Source: Anaerolineales bacterium (GTDB taxonomy: Bacteria > Chloroflexota > Anaerolineae > 4572-78 > J111). Taken from it: DNA of 64,000 nucleotides. Numbering within the stretch: position 1 is the stretch's first letter; each line of letters begins with the position of its first letter. The notes under the pieces are model-generated. The model saw only the letters and a program-made list of their open reading frames with translations, searched no databases and had not been told where the DNA came from. Shown piece after piece: positions 7,396-15,655 of this stretch. A program made the position numbers and the translations under genes. Location: NCBI GenBank assembly GCA_020634855.1, contig JACKAU010000021.1:1-64000 (forward strand), in the 5' to 3' direction.

Positions 7396-9876
7396 ATGCA
7401 ACGCAAGCAATTAAAACCATTGCAGACCAACGGTGATATCAATGTTTTCAGAGAGCGTTTTGAAAACAACCTCTATTACCATATCGGCCAGGCGGTGCAA
7501 ACGGCCAGTCTGACTGACGGCTACATGGCGCTAGCCTACAGCGTGCGCGATTATCTGGTCGACCGCTGGCGCAAGACCGTCAACACCTATTACGAAACAA
7601 ACCCCAAGTTTATTTACTACCTCTCAGCCGAATATTTGCTGGGCCGGCAGTTGGCTCAGAATATGCTTTACACCGATACCAAAGAGTTGGCCAAAGAAGC
7701 TCTGAGCGATTTTAATTCCAACTTTGAGGAGGTGATAGACCAAGATATCGAACCGGGCCTGGGTAACGGTGGTTTGGGGCGGTTGGCCGCCTGTTTCCTC
7801 GACTCGATGGCCACTCTCGACATTCCCAGCGTTGGTTACGGCATTCGCTATGAATTTGGCATCTTCCGGCAATCGTTCAAAAATGGCTGGCAGGTGGAAA
7901 GCCCGGACGAATGGCTCTACCTGGGCTACCCCTGGGAATTTGCCCAGCCGGATGACATGGTCGAGGTTCAGTTCAACGGCTACACCGAACATTATCAACG
8001 TGAAGACGGGGAATGGTGCATCCGTTGGGTTGGCGGGCAAAAGGTCATGGGCGAACCTTATCACACTATGGTGCCCGGCTACAAAACCGGAACCGTCAAC
8101 ATGCTGCGCCTCTGGGGCGCGCGTGCCACCAATGAGTTCGATTTTCAACTGTTCGACAACGGCGACTACGCCCGCGCCGTGGAACAAAAAACCCACTCGG
8201 AAAATATCAGCAAAGTGCTGTATCCCAATGACAATATGCCGCAAGGCCAGGAACTCCGGCTCAAACAGCAATATTTCTTTGTAGCTTGCTCACTCAACGA
8301 TATTATTCGCCGCTTCCACATTCGCAATGACGATTGGAATCTCTTCCCCGAAAAGGTCGTTATCCAACTTAACGATACCCACCCGGTCATCGGTATTCCG
8401 GAACTGATGCGCCTGTTGGTGGATGAATATCACTTGCCCTGGGACCAAGCCTGGTCTATTACCAGCCGTACCTTTGCCTATACCTGTCACACCCTTATGC
8501 CGGAGGCCTTAGAGCGCTGGCCGGTCAGCTTGGTGGAACGGCTGCTGCCCCGCCATATGGAGATTATTTACGAAATCAACGCCCGCTTCCTGAAAGAAGT
8601 CGAGGCGCGTTTCCCGAATGACCACGGCCGTCTTGAACGCATGTCGATCATAGAAGAGGGCTACGATCAACGCGTGCGGATGGCCAATCTGGCCTCGGTC
8701 GGTAGCTTTTCGATCAACGGCGTGGCCCAACTGCACTCCGATTTACTGAAAGGGCGCGTGCTGCACGACTTCTACGAGATGTGGCCCGAGAAATTTAACA
8801 ACAAAACCAACGGCGTCACCCCTCGCCGCTTTGTTAAAATGGCTAACCCCGGCCTGTCTGATCTGATCACCTCCAAAATCGGCGACGATTGGATCAAACA
8901 TTTAGAGCAGTTGGAAAAATTGGAAGATTACGTGGATGATGCCGATTTTCGGCAAGCGTGGGACCAGGTTAAGCAGGCCAACAAGCAACGTTTAGCCGAA
9001 CACATTCTGAAGCACGAAAAAATCCAGGTTAATCCCAATTCAATGTTTGATATTATGGTCAAGCGGCTGCACGAATATAAGCGCCAACACCTCAAAATGC
9101 TGCATATCGTCACGCTTTATAATCGCCTCAAAGCCAATCCCGGCCTCGATATTGTGCCGCGTACCTTCATTTTTGGCGCTAAAGCCGCGCCGGGTTATTT
9201 CATGGCAAAACGGATCATCAAAGTCATCAATGCTATCGGCAATGTAATCAACAATGATCCCGATATAAACGACCGGCTTAAAGTGGCCTTTATCAGCAAT
9301 TTCAACGTCACCGTGGCCCAAAAGATCTATCCGGCCGCCGATTTGTCGGAGCAAATTTCGATGGCCGGTAAAGAGGCGTCCGGCACGGGCAATATGAAGT
9401 TTGCCCTCAACGGGGCGCTGACCATCGGCACCTTGGATGGGGCCAATGTCGAAATTCGGGAGCACGTCGGCGAAGAGAATTTCTTCTTGTTTGGATTAAC
9501 GACCGAAGAAGTCTTTGCCACCAAGGAACGAGGTTACGATCCTATGTGGTACTACCACAACAATCACGAACTGCGCCAGGCCATCGATCAAATTGCCTCC
9601 GGTTACTTTACCAACGGCGATCAGGATGTGGTCAAGCCTGTTGTCAATTCGATGCGTTACCACGATGAGTTTCTTTCTTTTGCCGATTATCAGGCTTATA
9701 TCGAGGCTCAAGATCGGGTCGATGAAGCCTACCGTGATCGAGAACGATGGACCCGCATGTCAATCCTTAACGTGGCCCGCTGCGGCTTTTTCTCCTCCGA
9801 CCGGACGATCAAGGAGTACTGCGACGACATCTGGAAGATTACGCCGGTACCGGTTCGGCCACGCGGCGAACGGTAG
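7396..9876 (+). CDS. glgP: Glycogen/alpha-glucan phosphorylase
   Basis: 826 residues, full length for the GT35 family. It releases glucose-1-phosphate from alpha-1,4-glucans using pyridoxal phosphate. Seen in the sequence: NPKFIYYLSAEYLLGR near the N-terminus, GNGGLGRLAACFLDS, QLNDTHPVIGIPELMR, and the PLP-lysine motif ASGTGNMKFALNGALTIGT with the lysine at residue 668. The start has a strong ribosome-binding site (GAGGGAGAG). It stands alone, with no glgA, glgB or malQ beside it, so it is probably its own transcription unit for glycogen breakdown. Confidence 0.97.
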   Translation: MQRKQLKPLQTNGDINVFRERFENNLYYHIGQAVQTASLTDGYMALAYSVRDYLVDRWRKTVNTYYETNPKFIYYLSAEYLLGRQLAQNMLYTDTKELAKEALSDFNSNFEEVIDQDIEPGLGNGGLGRLAACFLDSMATLDIPSVGYGIRYEFGIFRQSFKNGWQVESPDEWLYLGYPWEFAQPDDMVEVQFNGYTEHYQREDGEWCIRWVGGQKVMGEPYHTMVPGYKTGTVNMLRLWGARATNEFDFQLFDNGDYARAVEQKTHSENISKVLYPNDNMPQGQELRLKQQYFFVACSLNDIIRRFHIRNDDWNLFPEKVVIQLNDTHPVIGIPELMRLLVDEYHLPWDQAWSITSRTFAYTCHTLMPEALERWPVSLVERLLPRHMEIIYEINARFLKEVEARFPNDHGRLERMSIIEEGYDQRVRMANLASVGSFSINGVAQLHSDLLKGRVLHDFYEMWPEKFNNKTNGVTPRRFVKMANPGLSDLITSKIGDDWIKHLEQLEKLEDYVDDADFRQAWDQVKQANKQRLAEHILKHEKIQVNPNSMFDIMVKRLHEYKRQHLKMLHIVTLYNRLKANPGLDIVPRTFIFGAKAAPGYFMAKRIIKVINAIGNVINNDPDINDRLKVAFISNFNVTVAQKIYPAADLSEQISMAGKEASGTGNMKFALNGALTIGTLDGANVEIREHVGEENFFLFGLTTEEVFATKERGYDPMWYYHNNHELRQAIDQIASGYFTNGDQDVVKPVVNSMRYHDEFLSFADYQAYIEAQDRVDEAYRDRERWTRMSILNVARCGFFSSDRTIKEYCDDIWKITPVPVRPRGER

Positions 9877-9889
9877 TTAGATGGTTAGG

Positions 9890-10105
9890 TAGTTTGATAG
9901 TTTGATAGTTGGATGGATGGTTAAAGCTGTTTTAAAAGATTGGTTCAGTCTAAAAATGGCCTAATATTGGGCTGATATAAGACATTTTCGCCCTTATTTT
10001 AGGTTAATAGGCTGAACCAATCTTAGCCGGCTCTAAGTTGTTGGCTATCAACCAACCAACCAACCATCCATCCATCCATCAAACCAACCAACCAACCATC
10101 AAACC
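9890..10105. repeat. Tetranucleotide-like repeats forming a long imperfect inverted repeat
   Basis: The left part (9890-9925) is built of GATAGTTTG, GATGGATGG and GGTT words. The right part (10048-10105) is built of CCAA and CCAT words in runs (AACCAACCAACCAACC, CATCCATCCATCC), the complement. Between them is a separate dyad, GATTGGTTCAG (9939) with CTGAACCAATC (10012). The block sits between the convergent glgP and MATE genes and could act as a bidirectional terminator. Similar words recur at 15000-15035 and 44911-45092. Confidence 0.7.
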
Positions 10106-10107
10106 AA

Positions 10108-11484
10108 CTACACCGCCGCGACCAACTCCGGTTCGGTCAGGTGATGAATCCACGGCCCGCCGAAGAAACGTCTCAGACCGATGGTGACTTTAAAGATCTC
10201 CTCAGTGACCACCAACAGGTAAACCCAATACACAGGTAGCCCCAGGACAAACGCGCCGATAAAAGCCAGCGGCACGCCGATCAGCCAGACTGAGCCGACG
10301 TCCAAAAATAGCGAGTAGCTGGTATCACCGCCGCTTCTCAGAATACCAATGAAGGTCATCAGCGTCGTCACTTTGATGGGTAAAACTAACCCCATGATTA
10401 ACATCATCATCTGGGCGTAATCCGCTACCGTCTCAGACACATTGTAGAATGACAAGATAGCGCCGGCGCTCAGAGCCACCGTCCAACCAATCGGGATCGC
10501 AGCCAACAGGGCCAGCAGTAGGTAGCGTTTGCCAAACACGTAGGCCTGCTTAATATCATTGGCTCCAATCTTGTTACCGATCATAATGGCGCAGGCGCTG
10601 CTCATTGCCAGGAAAACGATAAAGGCCATCCGCTCGATCGTGACCACAATATTAACCGCCGCAATCGACTCGGTGCTGATGCGGGCGTAGATAATGGCGT
10701 AAGTCGTAATCCCCAGCGACCAGCCCACTTCCGTCATAATGACCGGGAAGGTCGTCTTATAAAATTTGGGCACAAAACCCAGATCGATGCGCAGCAGCGC
10801 TTTAGGATTAACCGCTAGCGGCAGCCGTCTAAAGTAGATGACACTTAGTAAGATCACCGCTTCCAAAATCCGCGAGCCGCTGGTGGCCAGCGCCGCCCCC
10901 GTCACCTCCAGCCTCGGAAAGCCAAAGTGACCAAAGATCAGCAGGTAGTTGAACGTGGTGTTGGTGATTAGCGCGATAGCCCCCACAATCATCGGCAATT
11001 TAACGCTTTCTATGCTGCGTAGGAGCATGGTGTAACTCACCGCCACCGCCGTACCCAGATAGCTCCAACCCACAACCCTCAGATAATCGCTGCCTAGCGC
11101 GATAACCTCCGGATCATTGGTGTAGATGCCCAACGCCCACTCCGGCGCTAGCACCGCCACCAGCAAAAATCCCAGACTGCCGGCAGCCGCAGTCGCCAGG
11201 GTCAAACTCAGCACTTTGTGGATGCCCTGAATATCCTGTTTGCCCCAATATTGGGCCGAGAAAATAGCCGCACCGCTGGAAACGCCAAACATCATCAGGA
11301 TCATCAAGAAGAAAATCTGATCGGCCAAGCCAACCGCCGCCACCGGGGCATCACCCAACTGGCCGATCATAATCATGTCAACCGCGCCTAACGAGAAGGT
11401 GATCAGGTTCTGGATGATAATCGGCGTTGATAAGGTGAGCATGGCCCGATAGAAATTTTTGTCTTGGAATAGTTTGGATAACAT
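10108..11484 (-). CDS. MATE-family efflux transporter
   Basis: 458 residues with about 12 membrane helices, the standard MATE length. The two-fold repeated family pattern is visible: PIIIQNLITFSLGAVDMIMIG with GDAPVAAVGLADQIFF in the N-half, and the matching PVIMTEVGWSLGITTYAIIYA in the C-half. MATE proteins export cationic drugs or metabolites in exchange for Na+ or H+. The substrate cannot be told from sequence. The start has GAGGTT a few bases upstream. The gene ends only a few bases from the CCAA/CCAT repeat block and is divergent from the FtsX-like permease. Confidence 0.92.
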   Translation of the reverse strand: MLSKLFQDKNFYRAMLTLSTPIIIQNLITFSLGAVDMIMIGQLGDAPVAAVGLADQIFFLMILMMFGVSSGAAIFSAQYWGKQDIQGIHKVLSLTLATAAAGSLGFLLVAVLAPEWALGIYTNDPEVIALGSDYLRVVGWSYLGTAVAVSYTMLLRSIESVKLPMIVGAIALITNTTFNYLLIFGHFGFPRLEVTGAALATSGSRILEAVILLSVIYFRRLPLAVNPKALLRIDLGFVPKFYKTTFPVIMTEVGWSLGITTYAIIYARISTESIAAVNIVVTIERMAFIVFLAMSSACAIMIGNKIGANDIKQAYVFGKRYLLLALLAAIPIGWTVALSAGAILSFYNVSETVADYAQMMMLIMGLVLPIKVTTLMTFIGILRSGGDTSYSLFLDVGSVWLIGVPLAFIGAFVLGLPVYWVYLLVVTEEIFKVTIGLRRFFGGPWIHHLTEPELVAAV

Positions 11485-11542
11485 GGTAACCTCATTTTGA
11501 ACGTAATGGTTTATAGTCTAGCACAGGTTAAGAAAGTTGTCC

Positions 11543-11602
11543 CCCCTCAAAGGTTGTATTGAGGGGTTTACTCCCCCTCCCATTATAGGGGTTTACTCCC
11601 CC
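11543..11602. promoter_or_regulatory. Divergent promoter region with G/C-run hairpin and direct repeat
   Basis: An inverted repeat CCCCTCAA / TTGAGGGG (11543-11566) is followed by two copies of GGGGTTTACTCCCCC (11563-11577 and 11588-11602), 25 bases apart. It lies between the leftward MATE gene and the rightward FtsX-like permease. Its position suits a shared operator; function is inferred only. Confidence 0.4.
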
Positions 11603-11677
11603 CAATTATACTTTTGGCTCCTGACAATCTCTACCGTTTGATGGTAAGATATAGATAACAAGATTTGGAGCAAAATC

Positions 11678-14080
11678 ATGGGTGTTGTTCGACATAAAAT
11701 TTGGAGCGATCTCTGGCGTAATAAAGGTCGAACCTTACAGGTTGTCCTAATTATCGCTATGGGCGCTTTTGCTGTGGGGATGATTGTCGGCAGCGGCGAT
11801 TTAATTCGAGTGGGCTTGACCAAAATCTGGTTGGCGTCGTCACCGTCGATGATCAACTTGATGGTGGATCCGCCCATCGATGATGAAACCATGCAATCGC
11901 TGAAAAGCGTGCGCGGGGTCGAGGATGTTGACGGCATGCTGCTAACCACCATCGAGTGGCGGCACGATCCATCGGAACCGTGGCGAGCGGCCCGGCTAAT
12001 CGCCCGCGATGATTACGATGACCAAACCTACGCCAAACTCAGTCTGGTTAGCGGCGAGTGGCCGGAGCGCAAAACGTTCGCCGTGATGCAGGGCGCCGAT
12101 ACGGCTTTTGATATTCCGCAGGGAACGGAAATACAGATTCGAGTTGAAGACAAGATTTACACGGCGCCGATAGACGGTGTAATCTACAACCCGCTAGGCA
12201 ACCCGCCCGATTTTGGCGGTAACGCCGAATTTTACACCACCCGCCAGCGCTTTAGCGAGCTAACCGGCGAGTCAAACTTTGCCCAACTCTTTGCCGGTGT
12301 GCCGGTCTATTCCGAGACTGCCGCTACTGCCGCCGCTGACCAGATTGAGCGCCGTCTGGAAAAATTGGACATCGAAGCCAGTAACCTCCCTTTCCCGCCC
12401 CGGGTGACCAGCCCGGAAAAACACGCCTTTCAGGACGTTTTGGACGGTATTTTCCTGATATTGGGGATCATGGCCGTGTTGACCCTGCTGCTGGGGCTGC
12501 TGCTGGTTTACAACACGATCAACGCCATTGTCAGCCAGCAGGTTGATCAGATCGGCATTATGAAGGCGGTCGGCGCGCAGGTCAGACAAATTCTGCGCAT
12601 ATATATCACAATGGTGCTGGTCTATGGCCTGCTGTCGATGCTCATCGCTATTCCGTTGGGGGCGCTGGGCGCTTATGGATTGAGCACCTTCATGTTAACC
12701 GCTTTCAACGTGACGCCGGAGCCGTTTAGCCTGTCGCCGACAGCGGTGCTGGTGCAAGCGGCCATCTGTTTACTGGCTCCGCTGCTGGTTTCGCTGGTGC
12801 CCATCTTCTCCGGCGCGCGCATCACCGTCCGCGAAGCCATCAGTACCTACGGTTTGAGCGCCGGCGGCAGCCGGCTGAGCCGAGCCTTGGCTAAAGTTCA
12901 AAATCTGTCGCGCATCATATTGTTGATGATCAACAATACGTTTCGCAATCGCGGCCGGGTGATCTTGACCCAAATAACGTTGGTCGGCAGCGGGGTCATC
13001 TTTATGATGGTTATGGGTACTCAGGACTCGGCTCGGTACACCTTTAATGATATTTTGTTCGACATTTTAAATTACAATGTAACCTTCCAATTTGAAGAGC
13101 CGGAACGGATCGAGCAGGTCGAAGCGCTGACGCTGGCCCATCCTGATGTCAAAGCCGTCGAAATGTGGGGCGTGAACCAGGCCACGCTGCGGCTGGCCGG
13201 CCAGCCGGAGACCAATGACGATGAGGACGCCATCCTGTGGGGGGTGCCGCTGCCCACTCAACTGTATCGACCGGAAATGCGTCAGGGCCGCTGGCTTGAG
13301 CCGGGCGATACCGACGCCATCGTCTTGAATCAGAATTTGGCTCGCGATGCCGGAGTCACTTTGGGCGACCGAGTTACGCTCGATCACAATCTCTACGGCG
13401 AGTCGGAGTGGACCGTCATCGGGCTGCTGCTCGATCCGGCTATCCCCAACTCGGTCTATATGTCGCGCGATATGTTGCTAAAGACGACCCACAGCGTGGG
13501 CGAAGCCGAGACCGTTTGGATTCAAACGGTGCGGGATGACGCCGCCGGTGAAATAGCCGCGGCCACAGAGTTACGGCGCTACTTTAACGAGCGCAAATTG
13601 GATGTCAAACCCGAAGGGATTTTCCCGATGGACACCGCTAAAGCCCTGGCCGATCAGATTTTGAAGAACTTCGGAGTCATCATTTCGCTTCTGGCTACCC
13701 TGTCGGTCGTGATGGGCGTCGTCGGAGCGATTGCGCTGAGTGGGATGCTGTCGCTGAGTGTGTTGGAGCGAACCCGCGAAATCGGAGTGATGCGGGCTAT
13801 CGGCGCCACGTCGCGCATCATCACCACGCTGTTTGTGGGCGAAGGGTTGACGATGGGCCTGCTGAGTTGGGTGATCGCTATGCCGTTGAGCATTCCGGCC
13901 GGTTATCTGTTAACCAAGGCGTTGGGGGTGGTGGCCGAGGCTGAAATTCTTTACCACTACACCCCCACCGGCGCGATTTACTGGCTGGTCATTGTTACCG
14001 TGCTTTCGATCGCTGCCAGTTGGCTGCCGGCTCGCAGCGCCACCCGCATCAGCGTCCGGGAAAGCCTGGCTTACCAGTAG
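11678..14080 (+). CDS. ABC transporter permease with two FtsX domains
   Basis: 800 residues. The first membrane helix (about 18-40) is followed by a MacB-like periplasmic domain, an FtsX domain with three helices (about 255-390, containing VSQQVDQIGIMKAVGA), a further helix near 425, a second periplasmic domain and a second FtsX domain (about 655-795, with LERTREIGVMRAIGAT). This duplicated layout is that of the large lipoprotein/peptide-type permeases that work with a LolD/MacB-class ATPase. No ATPase gene is adjacent, so the partner is encoded elsewhere. GGAG precedes the start by 8 bases. The substrate is unknown. Confidence 0.88.
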   Translation: MGVVRHKIWSDLWRNKGRTLQVVLIIAMGAFAVGMIVGSGDLIRVGLTKIWLASSPSMINLMVDPPIDDETMQSLKSVRGVEDVDGMLLTTIEWRHDPSEPWRAARLIARDDYDDQTYAKLSLVSGEWPERKTFAVMQGADTAFDIPQGTEIQIRVEDKIYTAPIDGVIYNPLGNPPDFGGNAEFYTTRQRFSELTGESNFAQLFAGVPVYSETAATAAADQIERRLEKLDIEASNLPFPPRVTSPEKHAFQDVLDGIFLILGIMAVLTLLLGLLLVYNTINAIVSQQVDQIGIMKAVGAQVRQILRIYITMVLVYGLLSMLIAIPLGALGAYGLSTFMLTAFNVTPEPFSLSPTAVLVQAAICLLAPLLVSLVPIFSGARITVREAISTYGLSAGGSRLSRALAKVQNLSRIILLMINNTFRNRGRVILTQITLVGSGVIFMMVMGTQDSARYTFNDILFDILNYNVTFQFEEPERIEQVEALTLAHPDVKAVEMWGVNQATLRLAGQPETNDDEDAILWGVPLPTQLYRPEMRQGRWLEPGDTDAIVLNQNLARDAGVTLGDRVTLDHNLYGESEWTVIGLLLDPAIPNSVYMSRDMLLKTTHSVGEAETVWIQTVRDDAAGEIAAATELRRYFNERKLDVKPEGIFPMDTAKALADQILKNFGVIISLLATLSVVMGVVGAIALSGMLSLSVLERTREIGVMRAIGATSRIITTLFVGEGLTMGLLSWVIAMPLSIPAGYLLTKALGVVAEAEILYHYTPTGAIYWLVIVTVLSIAASWLPARSATRISVRESLAYQ

Positions 14081-14089
14081 TCTCGCTAT

Positions 14090-14213
14090 CGGACATAGCT
14101 TTGATTTGACCCGGATTTCGATGCCGCCTGACCGCCGACCATCGACCATAGACCGCCGAACTTCAACAAATAGACCTGTTTTTCGGCGGTCGGTGGTCAG
14201 CTAGCGGTGGTCA
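14090..14213. repeat. Hairpin MITE family 2, copy 1
   Basis: It begins CGGACATAGCTTTGATTTGACC, matching the complement of the right arm of the copy at 55773-55957, and continues to a GACCGCCGACC / GGTCGGTGGTC palindrome. The right arm looks truncated compared with other copies (31826-31967, 45658-45844, 55773-55957). It separates the permease gene from the convergent folB and may end transcription from both sides. Confidence 0.6.
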
Positions 14214-14223
14214 GAGGGCTGGG

Positions 14224-14595
14224 CTATCCCTCTCGCTCTCGATAAATCGTGACCCCCACCGACCGGGCAAACCGCAGCGCCGTCGGTTTTTCGACCGACA
14301 TTTCAACGGCCTGTACTCGCGGATTGGTGTCGAAGCAAACTTGAACCAGATCGGCTACAAGCCGCTCGATTAAGTAAGGTTTTGATCGTTCAATGTGCTT
14401 GATGATGGCTTTGGTGATCGTTTTGTAATTGACCGAGTCGCCGATGTTATCGCTTTTACCGGCGGCTCGCGTATCGACCCACATCGTGAAATTGACCAAA
14501 ATATCCTGCCGGTTGGTCCGTTCATCGGGGTTGACCCCTAAAATACCCCGGATCAGTAAATCGCGTACAAAGATTTTGTCGAGCGAATCGTTCAT
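14224..14595 (-). CDS. folB: Dihydroneopterin aldolase
   Basis: 123 residues, normal length for FolB. The family motifs are present: IRGILGVNPDERTNRQDILV near the start, DSVNYKTITKAI with the conserved Tyr, and VEKPTALRFA with the conserved Glu-Lys near the C-terminus. The enzyme converts 7,8-dihydroneopterin to 6-hydroxymethyl-dihydropterin and glycolaldehyde in folate synthesis and also epimerises the substrate. No other folate gene is adjacent. Confidence 0.93.
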   Translation of the reverse strand: MNDSLDKIFVRDLLIRGILGVNPDERTNRQDILVNFTMWVDTRAAGKSDNIGDSVNYKTITKAIIKHIERSKPYLIERLVADLVQVCFDTNPRVQAVEMSVEKPTALRFARSVGVTIYREREG

Positions 14596-14747
14596 GACTG
14601 TTCTCCAAGCAGTAACCTGACGGTGATTGGTGATGCTAGTTGATTATGGCGAAAACAGCGGGCACGTCAAAAAATAAAGTCGCTGTGACTCGTTTTGTTT
14701 TTTTTATTCGTTTTGGATTCTTGGCAAAGTTATGGACAATATCTGGA

Positions 14748-14810
14748 TAGCGGAGCGACAAAGCTTGCTTTGCCATTCAGATAGCGTCAAAGTAACCTTT
14801 GACGCTACCG
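14748..14810. repeat. TGGAGCGACAAAG dyad repeat, copy 1
   Basis: GGAGCGACAAAGCTTGCTTTG is followed by GCGTCAAAGTAACCTTTGACGC: two small palindromes in tandem. Other copies are at 27361-27420 and 40929-40979, with a half copy near 21510. It is extragenic here, just upstream of the small membrane-protein gene. Confidence 0.65.
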
Positions 14811-14835
14811 ATATATATTTTCAGAGGCGATGACC

Positions 14836-14982
14836 ATGGAGAATCTTTTTGCTGCAATCTGGCTCAATCCGGGGCTAATGACGCCCGGTACCAGTCTGGT
14901 CTTTGGGGGTTTCTTTTTAATTGTAGCGATAGCTTTTTTTCTAGTGCTGCGAAGAATGGACGACAGCGATCACGAGTCATAA
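14836..14982 (+). CDS. Small single-TM protein, 48 residues
   Basis: A short gene. The ATG at 14836 follows AGAGG with an 8-base spacer; an in-frame ATG at 14830 is too close to the Shine-Dalgarno. The product starts MENLFAAIWLNP, has one membrane helix (about residues 19-37, LVFGGFFLIVAIAFFLVLRR) and ends in an acidic cytoplasmic tail (MDDSDHES). The positive residues after the helix suggest an N-out, C-in orientation. It ends 60 bases from the convergent FixH-like lipoprotein gene. Resemblance to CcoQ/CydX-type small subunits is only in size and topology. I do not recognise the family. Confidence 0.6.
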   Translation: MENLFAAIWLNPGLMTPGTSLVFGGFFLIVAIAFFLVLRRMDDSDHES

Positions 14983-15042
14983 GTTTATGCCAACATTCAT
15001 CACTCCAACAACCAACCAACCAATCAACTAACTATACCCCTC

Positions 15043-15441
15043 TCACCGCGTCTCCACCCCCGGCACATCGACCTGCCGTTCCAACTGCCGCCCATCCGGC
15101 AAGGTGACCTTAACCAGAATAAACCAATCGCCGCCCATCGTAAACTCCAGCGGGGCTTCATATTGCCCCGGCTCGATTTCCTTAGCCTGAGAGAAAACCG
15201 GGGTCATCCCCGCGTGGCTCATATTGCCCTCCAACTCGACTTTCGCCCCGGCGAGGGGCTGGCCGGCCTCATCTGTAAGCTGAATGACCACCGCTGCCGG
15301 GCCGGTGGTGGGCGGATCAGGCGAGATACTTAAATCAAGTCCAATGTCGCTGATATCGCTCGTCTGGCCGCGCCGGCAGCCGGTCACAAGCAAAAGAGTT
15401 ATCCCAAAAATGACTAGAAGCAATTGTTTTTTCGTCACCAT
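15043..15441 (-). CDS. FixH/YtkA-like lipoprotein
   Basis: 132 residues with a lipobox (LLVTGC) after an N-terminal hydrophobic stretch. The rest is one immunoglobulin-like beta domain of the YtkA/FixH type: VVIQLTDEAGQPLAGAKVELEGNMSHAGM, then YEAPLEFTMGGDWFILVKV, with the typical His-Ala-Gly-Met segment. Proteins with this fold are often linked to copper handling or cytochrome oxidase assembly, which is an inference here because no oxidase genes are visible. CCAAC-type short repeats lie just past its 3' end (15000-15035). Confidence 0.75.
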   Translation of the reverse strand: MVTKKQLLLVIFGITLLLVTGCRRGQTSDISDIGLDLSISPDPPTTGPAAVVIQLTDEAGQPLAGAKVELEGNMSHAGMTPVFSQAKEIEPGQYEAPLEFTMGGDWFILVKVTLPDGRQLERQVDVPGVETR

Positions 15442-15506
15442 GTCCTGCCTTTCTTACGCGCTCCACTTAGGAATAAAAATGAAATAAGTGACCTATTTCG
15501 GAGAGC

Positions 15507-15549
15507 AGTAATTGGTAATTTAATCTCCAATTACCAGTTACCAATTACC
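15507..15549. repeat. TAATTGGTAA palindrome, copy 1
   Basis: AGTAATTGGTAATT is followed by AATTACCAGTTACCAATTACCT, an imperfect palindrome. The bases just after it (GGGGAAGTTATTTAATT) recur almost exactly after the copy at 25342-25416. A third copy lies at 43859-43925. Extragenic. Confidence 0.65.
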
Positions 15550-15655
15550 TGACTCAAATGGGGAAGTTATTTAATTCACGATTCTTAGGTGGGCCAATAA
15601 CCCGGCGCAAGTGTATCACAGCCGAGCTAAGAAAGACAAGTTGGCAGCAAACCGT

